Shown here: piece by piece, positions 57,762 to 64,000 of the stretch
Numbering within the stretch: position 1 is the stretch's first letter
How the letters are laid out: every line of letters starts with the position of its first letter
Assembly (NCBI GenBank): GCA_001543015.1
Contig: LFLC01000038.1
Span: 1 to 64,000, forward strand
Direction of reading: 5' to 3'
Source of the DNA: Nitrosopumilus sp. LS_AOA
Lineage (GTDB): Archaea; Thermoproteota; Nitrososphaeria; Nitrososphaerales; Nitrosopumilaceae
Length of the DNA stretch: 64,000 bases
Made by a program: the position numbers and the translations under genes
Notes under the pieces: model-generated
What the model saw: only the letters and a program-made list of their open reading frames with translations
Database searches by the model: none
Told to the model about the DNA's origin: nothing

Positions 57762-57797
57762 ATATGAAAAACGATTTTGAAATTGCTCTTATAACTG

Positions 57798-58712
57798 TTA
57801 AGCGTGAATCAGAGAAACTAGCAAAGCTTTCTGAGTATGTAAACGATTTTCTGCCTCATCCCAAACAACAGATTGAACTCCATCAATTACATCTGATGTT
57901 ACTTCTTGTCCTCGCTTTGCAGGAAGACAATGCATAAAGATCGCATCCTTTTTTGCAGCACTCATTAATTTTGAATTAACCTGATATTTTGGTAGGAATT
58001 TTTTCATTCGTTTTGGATCTACATTATGAATTGATGAAAAAGTGTCAGAAACTACAACGTCTGCATTTTTTACTGCAACAAATGGATCGGTAGTTAGTTC
58101 AACTGCAGTTGATTTCTTTGCTTGCTTTACTACAGTCTTATTTGGTTCAAATCCTTTAGGGGTAGCAATAGAGATTTTGACTCCAGATAATGCAGCACCA
58201 TATATCATTGAATTACAAACATTATTCCCATCACCAATCCATGCAATTTTTAGACCCTTGAATTTTTTCTTCTTTTCTTTGATAGTCATAAAGTCTGCTA
58301 ATATTTGACAAGGATGAAAAGTATCAGATAGTCCATTAATCACGGGAACTGTTGAATGCTCAGATAGTTTTTCAAGTAATGTATGATCATAAACACGTGC
58401 CATGATACAGTTAGTGTATCGTGACAGAGTCTTTGCAGTATCCTCAATTGATTCACCACGAGATAGTTGCATGTCATCTGAAGACAAGTTAATTGCATGT
58501 CCACCTAGTTGGAACATTCCAATCTCAAAACTAACACGAGTTCGAGTTGATGGTTTTTGGAAAATCATAGTTAATGTTTTATTTTTTAAAACAGGTTTGT
58601 TGTCCTTACCTTTGAGTTGTTTTTTTAGTTTAATTGATTCATCAATTAATCCTAAAAATTCCTTTGGGGTTAATTCCGCTAAAGTGAGTAAATTTTTTGT
58701 TTTTAATTTCAT
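57798..58712 (-). CDS. argF: Ornithine carbamoyltransferase
   Basis: [13 protein letters not shown]...[14 protein letters not shown]...[11 protein letters not shown]. Confidence 0.93.
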   Translation of the reverse strand: MKLKTKNLLTLAELTPKEFLGLIDESIKLKKQLKGKDNKPVLKNKTLTMIFQKPSTRTRVSFEIGMFQLGGHAINLSSDDMQLSRGESIEDTAKTLSRYTNCIMARVYDHTLLEKLSEHSTVPVINGLSDTFHPCQILADFMTIKEKKKKFKGLKIAWIGDGNNVCNSMIYGAALSGVKISIATPKGFEPNKTVVKQAKKSTAVELTTDPFVAVKNADVVVSDTFSSIHNVDPKRMKKFLPKYQVNSKLMSAAKKDAIFMHCLPAKRGQEVTSDVIDGVQSVVWDEAENRLHTQKALLVSLIHA

Positions 58713-60049
58713 TTCTTAAAGAACCCGAACCTTCCTTTCTTTTTAGATTTTTCTTCTTTATCATGTTTTTGTACATCATCATCCTCGGAATCATCGACTG
58801 TAGGTTTTGATTCACCAGGGTTTGGTTTTCCGTTTTTAATCCACTCACGAATTTTTTTGCCAAGCTTGATTGCGTCGTCATCGTTTTCTGGTGGAGGTAC
58901 AGAAAATAGTTCTGAATAAGTTGTAATTTCATTATCATTAATTCCATGGAAAGGATCATCGCTAGAAGTTTCTGAAGTTGGTTCAGGTGTTGGTTCAGGT
59001 TCTGGTGTTGGTTCAGGTTCTGGTGTTGGTTCAGGTTCTGGTGTTGGTTCAGGTTCTGGAGTTGGTTCAGATGTTGGTTCTGGAGTTGGTTCTGGAGTTG
59101 GTTCTGGAGTTGGTTCTGATTCCTTCTTTAATTCAACATCATCTAATGAACCAAAAACAGTTTCAAGGAAAGAGTCCTTATCAAAGGGTTTTAGATCAGG
59201 GTATTCTTGACCAACTCCAAGATAAAGAATTGGAGTAGATGTAACTTGGACAATAGATAACGCAGCACCACCACGTGCATCAGCATCACTCTTAGTCAAA
59301 ATAGAAGCATCAAAATCCACATACTTGAAGAATTCACGGGCTTGATTGACAGTATCATTTCCAGCTAAAGAGTCACCTACAAAAATTTTCATATCAGGCT
59401 TTACTACTTTGGTAATTTTTTCAATTTGTTGCATCAAGTTTTCACTTGTTTGCATTCTTCCAGCAGTATCAATTAGCACACAATCTGTTTTGTGTGATTT
59501 TGCATACAAAACAGCATCTCGAGCAACAGCTGCTGGATCTGAATTATAATTTTGGGCTACAAGTTTTAGATTTAGTCGCTTAGTGTGCTCACGTAGTTGC
59601 TCAATTGCACCAGCTCTAAAGGTATCAGCTGCTGCAACAACAATAGAATATTTTGCTTGTTGTAACAGATATGCCATTTTAGCTAGAGATGTGGTTTTTC
59701 CAGTTCCATTAATTCCCACAAATAGTATCAAGAAAGGTTGGTTCTGTTTCTTTTTTTCATTAATTTTTTCAAACAGATCATATGTTCCCGCATTATCAAA
59801 CAATGCAGAGATGTAAGAAATCAAATTATCTTTAACAAATTTTTCAATAGTATGTTTGTCAACTTTTGCTCCAATCAATTTTTCTTTAAGATTTACTTTA
59901 ATCCCGTCAATTACTTCAGTAGCGACATCTGATTCCATTAATGAGAGTTCTAATTGAAATAGAATGTCTTCAATGTCTTTTTCTTTAAGTTCTTTTTCTC
60001 CAAAACTTTTCGCTGCATTAGAAAATGCATTACGAAGATTATCAAACAT
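58709..60049 (-). CDS. ftsY: Signal recognition particle receptor FtsY with unusual acidic/Pro-rich C-terminal extension
   Basis: NG domain: [55 protein letters not shown]; then ([12 protein letters not shown])n and [13 protein letters not shown] tail. Confidence 0.93.
   Translation of the reverse strand: MFDNLRNAFSNAAKSFGEKELKEKDIEDILFQLELSLMESDVATEVIDGIKVNLKEKLIGAKVDKHTIEKFVKDNLISYISALFDNAGTYDLFEKINEKKKQNQPFLILFVGINGTGKTTSLAKMAYLLQQAKYSIVVAAADTFRAGAIEQLREHTKRLNLKLVAQNYNSDPAAVARDAVLYAKSHKTDCVLIDTAGRMQTSENLMQQIEKITKVVKPDMKIFVGDSLAGNDTVNQAREFFKYVDFDASILTKSDADARGGAALSIVQVTSTPILYLGVGQEYPDLKPFDKDSFLETVFGSLDDVELKKESEPTPEPTPEPTPEPTSEPTPEPEPTPEPEPTPEPEPTPEPEPTPEPTSETSSDDPFHGINDNEITTYSELFSVPPPENDDDAIKLGKKIREWIKNGKPNPGESKPTVDDSEDDDVQKHDKEEKSKKKGRFGFFKK
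58976..59122 (-). repeat. In-frame 18-bp/12-bp tandem repeat encoding PEPTPE units in FtsY
   Basis: Repeated ggtgttggttcaggttct, then ggagttggttct. Confidence 0.9.
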
Positions 60050-60052
60050 GGT

Positions 60053-60493
60053 TTATCCTGAAGTTGGGGGTGGGTTTGGTGGTTGTTGCATTGATTGCAT
60101 CATTTGATTGATTTGAGCTTTTCCTTGTTCAAGTCGTTGTGATGCATCTTGTTTTTTTACAGCAGTATCTTGCAAAGCAACCTCAATTTCTTTAATTCGT
60201 GCCTCAAGATAGTTTATTGCTGAAGGAAAATCTTTCTCCACTGCAATTCCTGCACCTATATTCATAACAATTTTTTGATTTGATGAAATTTTTGTTGGAA
60301 TGTATGTTCCCATTCCAATTGGAACTAGAGTTTCAGATTCAGGTTTTAGACTAAGTGATTTAATGGATTCAATAGCTGCTGTAGTCTCCCTCAAAATATT
60401 TAGAAATGTTCCTTCTCTTTGAGATAAATCAGAAAAATATGTTTCAAGCATTTGCATTTGCTGCATTAATTGCTCGGCCTGTTCTTCACTCAT
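60053..60493 (-). CDS. pfdA: Prefoldin subunit alpha
   Basis: LVPIGMGTYIPTKISSNQKIVMNIGAGIAVEKDFPSAINYLE. Confidence 0.9.
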   Translation of the reverse strand: MSEEQAEQLMQQMQMLETYFSDLSQREGTFLNILRETTAAIESIKSLSLKPESETLVPIGMGTYIPTKISSNQKIVMNIGAGIAVEKDFPSAINYLEARIKEIEVALQDTAVKKQDASQRLEQGKAQINQMMQSMQQPPNPPPTSG

Positions 60494-60587
60494 TTACAAC
60501 AAACCATTCCCAGATGGTTATAAATTCACTCATAGAATGACAGGAAAAAATCAAAAAATAGAATAAATAAAAAATAGAGATTGAAAT

Positions 60588-61208
60588 CTATTTTGCTTTT
60601 GAGAATCTAGATTCTACTTCATCCCAATTAACTACATTCCACCATGCTGCAATGTAGACTGGTCTTTTGTTTTGATAGTTGAGATAGTATGCATGTTCCC
60701 AAACATCACAACCTAACAATGGAACTAATCCTTCTGTTCTTGGACTAGTTTGATTTGGCATTGATTTGTACTCAACCTTTCCTGAAGAAGGATTGTATAC
60801 TAACCATCCCCAACCACTGCCTTGAATTACGGCTGTAGTAGATGTGAATTTCTCTTTAAAGTCAGAGAAGCTTCCAAATGAATCATTAATTGCATCAGCA
60901 ATTGATCCTCCAGGTTCTCCGCCTCCGTTTGCTTTCATGTTATTCCAAAATAACCTGTGGTTATCAAAACCACCACCATTGAAATTAACTGCACCTCTTT
61001 TGTCCTCTGGAACTGATTTGATATCAGATAAAATTTCAAGAATATCTTTATCTTGAATTTCAGCAGGACATCCTTCAAGAGCTGCATTTAGTTTGTCAGT
61101 GTATGCTTGATGATGTTTTGTGTGATGAATCTCCATTGTTTTTGCATCAATGTGAGGTTCTAATGCATCATATGCATATGGCATTTCAGGAAGAGTGTAT
61201 TTTCCCAT
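60588..61208 (-). CDS. sod: Fe/Mn superoxide dismutase
   Basis: [38 protein letters not shown]...[16 protein letters not shown]; start revised from 61232. Confidence 0.93.
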   Translation of the reverse strand: MGKYTLPEMPYAYDALEPHIDAKTMEIHHTKHHQAYTDKLNAALEGCPAEIQDKDILEILSDIKSVPEDKRGAVNFNGGGFDNHRLFWNNMKANGGGEPGGSIADAINDSFGSFSDFKEKFTSTTAVIQGSGWGWLVYNPSSGKVEYKSMPNQTSPRTEGLVPLLGCDVWEHAYYLNYQNKRPVYIAAWWNVVNWDEVESRFSKAK

Positions 61209-61216
61209 GACAAATT

Positions 61217-63307
61217 TTGTTAATTTATTCAATTTATTGCTTTAGTAAGCAATTCATTTTTACTGTTAATTTATCTAGAAAATTTGTGAGATCATTAGTA
61301 ATTTTTTCATTAATTCTGATTATTTGTGCAAGTCTCATTTTCTCTCAACTACAAAATGAAAATATAATTCGAACATATTTAGATAAAAGTATTCCATACA
61401 TTGGAACTGAAATTCCAAGAATAGATGGAATTGATGGAACAGGAATTAAAATTGCAGTAATTGATACAGGAGTTGATTTCAACCATCCAGATTTGTTTGG
61501 ATGGATAGATGGCAAAGTGATTGGAGGGTATAATTTTATTCAGGAAGGAGAGCCACCTCTAGATAAGAATGGTCACGGCACTCAAGTTGCAGGTGTAATT
61601 GCTGCAGATGGGCAAGTCAAAGGTGTTGCACATAAAGCAAAAATTCTCGCATACAAAGTATCAGAAGATGGTGAAGGTGTATCATCAGAATTAATCACAA
61701 AGGCAATAAACAAAGCAATGGAGGATGGTGCAGATATTATCAATATTAGTTTAGGATTAAACAAAACAAATGCAAAGATTGAGCGAGCAATAACTCATGC
61801 AGTAGAAAATGGAATGTTTGTAGTAGTTGCTGCAGGAAATGATGGACCAGATTTTAAAACCATTGGCAGTCCTGGAATGAATTTAGGAGCAGTTACAGTT
61901 GGTGCAACATACAACAATCTAACATCAAGTCTAGTTGCAACATTAGAAGTAGATGAGAAATCATATACAGTAATTCCAATGGTTGGAACTACAAAAATTG
62001 ATGGACCAATATCTGAGAAAATAATTGTTGCAGGTCATGGGAAAATTAGTGATTTAGAAGGACTAGATGTTAGAGGTGTAATAGTAATTGTTGAGAGGGG
62101 AAGTGATGTTGAAGGAGAATTACTATACTTTTCAATTAAAGAAGAAAACGTAGCTAATGCAGGGGCAAAAGCTCTAATTGTGTATAATAATATTTCAGGA
62201 ATATTTTTGGGGGAGTTAATTCATGAATTTATCAGACCAGATTACAAACCACAAATTCCAGTAGTATCAATGGATAGAGAAGAAGGACTAGAAGTTATCA
62301 AATCAATTCAAAATGGCAACAAGGCAAATATGCATTTGTTTTACAATCCAGATTTTGTGACACACTTTAGTTCACGGGGACCTGTTTCACCATTTTACAT
62401 AAAACCTGATCTAGTGGCACCAGGTGCATACATCAATACAACACAAAGTGGTGCTGGGTATAATTTTACTAGTGGAACAAGTTATGCTGCCCCTCATGTT
62501 AGCGGTGCTGCAGCATTATTACTTCAAAAAAATCCTGACCTTCTCAATTATGAGTTAAGATCACTATTACTCACAACAACTGAGCCTGTATCTGATGCAT
62601 ATGGACAAGCATTCTCTATTTCAGAAGCTGGATCAGGTAGACTAGATATTGGAAATGCGTTTGGGGCAAACCTAATCATCATGCCACCAAATTTTGTTGC
62701 AAGTGTGTCACTAGATGATACAATGATTCAACAAAATTTTGAATTAAAATTACTTGCTGGAACTATGGATGGAATAAAAATTAATTTTGATGGCCCAGAA
62801 TTTATTGACTTTTCACATGTTATTGATGGAAACACTTTACAAATTACAATGAATATTTCAGGAGAAGATTTTGGGGACCATGAAGGAAAATTAATCATCA
62901 ATCATCAAAGTACAAAATACACAATTCCATATCTATTACACTACACTCAAGGTTCAGTTTCTGTAAATCAGCAAGACCAGAAACTTTTCTTTGAGATTAA
63001 TCATCCACAAGAATGGAGTTTTGCAAAAATTTCGGTGATTAATAGCAAAGATGGTAAGGTGGATACTACAACAATAAAGCCTGACAAAAATTCATCAATT
63101 AAAATTTATGAAAATTCATTATATTGGATTGATGCTAAAATCAGAGTCAATGGAACAACATTTGATGCATTTAACACAATTCAAATCACCACACTAGATA
63201 AGAATCCAAATAGATTTGAAATTATAGATATTCCAGAAAAGCAGATTGGAATTATTGCAGGAATTGTTATTCTTGTAGGTGTGATTGGATTAATTAAAAG
63301 ACGATAA
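61217..63307 (+). CDS. Subtilisin-like (S8) serine protease with PA domain and C-terminal TM anchor
   Basis: [15 protein letters not shown] (Asp), [13 protein letters not shown] (His), [17 protein letters not shown] (Ser), C-terminal [22 protein letters not shown] 61285 may be the true start. Confidence 0.92.
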   Translation: MLIYSIYCFSKQFIFTVNLSRKFVRSLVIFSLILIICASLIFSQLQNENIIRTYLDKSIPYIGTEIPRIDGIDGTGIKIAVIDTGVDFNHPDLFGWIDGKVIGGYNFIQEGEPPLDKNGHGTQVAGVIAADGQVKGVAHKAKILAYKVSEDGEGVSSELITKAINKAMEDGADIINISLGLNKTNAKIERAITHAVENGMFVVVAAGNDGPDFKTIGSPGMNLGAVTVGATYNNLTSSLVATLEVDEKSYTVIPMVGTTKIDGPISEKIIVAGHGKISDLEGLDVRGVIVIVERGSDVEGELLYFSIKEENVANAGAKALIVYNNISGIFLGELIHEFIRPDYKPQIPVVSMDREEGLEVIKSIQNGNKANMHLFYNPDFVTHFSSRGPVSPFYIKPDLVAPGAYINTTQSGAGYNFTSGTSYAAPHVSGAAALLLQKNPDLLNYELRSLLLTTTEPVSDAYGQAFSISEAGSGRLDIGNAFGANLIIMPPNFVASVSLDDTMIQQNFELKLLAGTMDGIKINFDGPEFIDFSHVIDGNTLQITMNISGEDFGDHEGKLIINHQSTKYTIPYLLHYTQGSVSVNQQDQKLFFEINHPQEWSFAKISVINSKDGKVDTTTIKPDKNSSIKIYENSLYWIDAKIRVNGTTFDAFNTIQITTLDKNPNRFEIIDIPEKQIGIIAGIVILVGVIGLIKRR

Positions 63308-63309
63308 AT

Positions 63310-64000
63310 CTATTGAGGGCTATTTGGGCCTGCTTGAATTATATCTGCTGAAACATTTTCGAATTTCTTGAAATTTTCAACAAACATTTTGGCAAGTGTT
63401 TTTGCAGATTCAGTGTACGAGTCCTGATTGCTCCAAGTATTTTTTGGATCTAAAATCTCTGATGGAACCCCATCAACTTCAGTTGGAATATCTAAATTGA
63501 AAATATCATCATGTCTGTATTTTGCATCATCTAGTGCTCCAGTAAGTGCTGCAGTGACCATTGCTCTACTGTACTTTATTTTGATTCTCTGACCAATGCC
63601 GTATGCACCACCAGACCATCCAGTGTTGACAAGGTATACTATGGTATTGTGCTGATTAATTTTTTCTCCTAGTAATTTTGCATATACTGAGGCAGATCTA
63701 GGCATGAATGGTGCTCCAAAGCATTGAGAGAAGACAGACTTTGGTTCTTTGATTCCTCGTTCTGTTCCTGCAAGTTTACTTGTGTATCCTGACATAAAGT
63801 GGTACATTGCACCCTGTTTAGTTAATCTAGAAACGGGTGGTAAAACTCCCAATGCATCTGCAGTTAAAAATACAATGACTTTAGGATTTCCACCAATACT
63901 TGGAATCACAGCTCCTGGAATAAATTCAAGTGGGTATCCAACGCGAGTATTTTCAGTTAGTGTGTTATCATCATAGTCTGGAACATTATCTTTTAGTACA
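63310..64000 (-). CDS. pckA: Phosphoenolpyruvate carboxykinase (ATP), partial (5' end beyond window)
   Basis: ENTRVGYPLEFIPGAVIPSIGGNPKVIVFLTADALGVLPPVSRLTKQGAMYHFMSGYTSKLAGTERG; frame open to the edge. Confidence 0.93.
   Translation of the reverse strand, partial: VLKDNVPDYDDNTLTENTRVGYPLEFIPGAVIPSIGGNPKVIVFLTADALGVLPPVSRLTKQGAMYHFMSGYTSKLAGTERGIKEPKSVFSQCFGAPFMPRSASVYAKLLGEKINQHNTIVYLVNTGWSGGAYGIGQRIKIKYSRAMVTAALTGALDDAKYRHDDIFNLDIPTEVDGVPSEILDPKNTWSNQDSYTESAKTLAKMFVENFKKFENVSADIIQAGPNSPQ

Noticed and set aside
1-64000. Looked for CRISPR arrays, rRNA operon, intact prophage/IS element, ammonia monooxygenase genes
   Set aside because: None found; the only mobile-element trace seen is the integrase remnant near 13.1 kb.

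Overview
The window is a Nitrosopumilus-like thaumarchaeal (ammonia-oxidising archaeon) chromosome segment. Assignment rests on the AT-rich sequence, archaeal information-processing operons and thaumarchaeal-type secreted proteins. About 0-12.8 kb is an accessory cell-surface locus. It holds a minus-strand ORF of more than 2,065 codons that is open to the window edge and absent from the supplied ORF track. That protein combines a protease-like N-terminus, a cupredoxin-like domain without Cu ligands, PKD-like domains, seven FG-GAP-like units, Fn3 and seven C-terminal repeats. The locus also holds a 335-aa secreted protein and a two-gene operon encoding an S-layer-like/Fn3/type-1-copper protein plus a small secreted partner. 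Two of these transcription units share a ~67-bp leader (about 87% identity) and a second upstream motif at matching spacing. About 13-15.3 kb looks like a mobile-element relic: a tyrosine-recombinase C-terminal remnant and a stand-alone PLD-like domain. The rest is mostly core genome: L10e, exosome/SBDS operon, RpoD-L18e-L13-S9, L18-S5-L30-L15-SecY-Adk-Cmk-Cbf5, FtsY, prefoldins, TFB/TBP, two LeuCD pairs, KorAB, CofE, Nob1, XPF and NadK. There are two tRNA genes, Gly(GCC) and an intron-containing Ser(GGA). Several Cys/His-rich or membrane microproteins (35-48 aa) lie below the ORF-track cutoff; one is preceded directly by a perfect 25-bp palindrome. All family calls are by eye; no searches were run.
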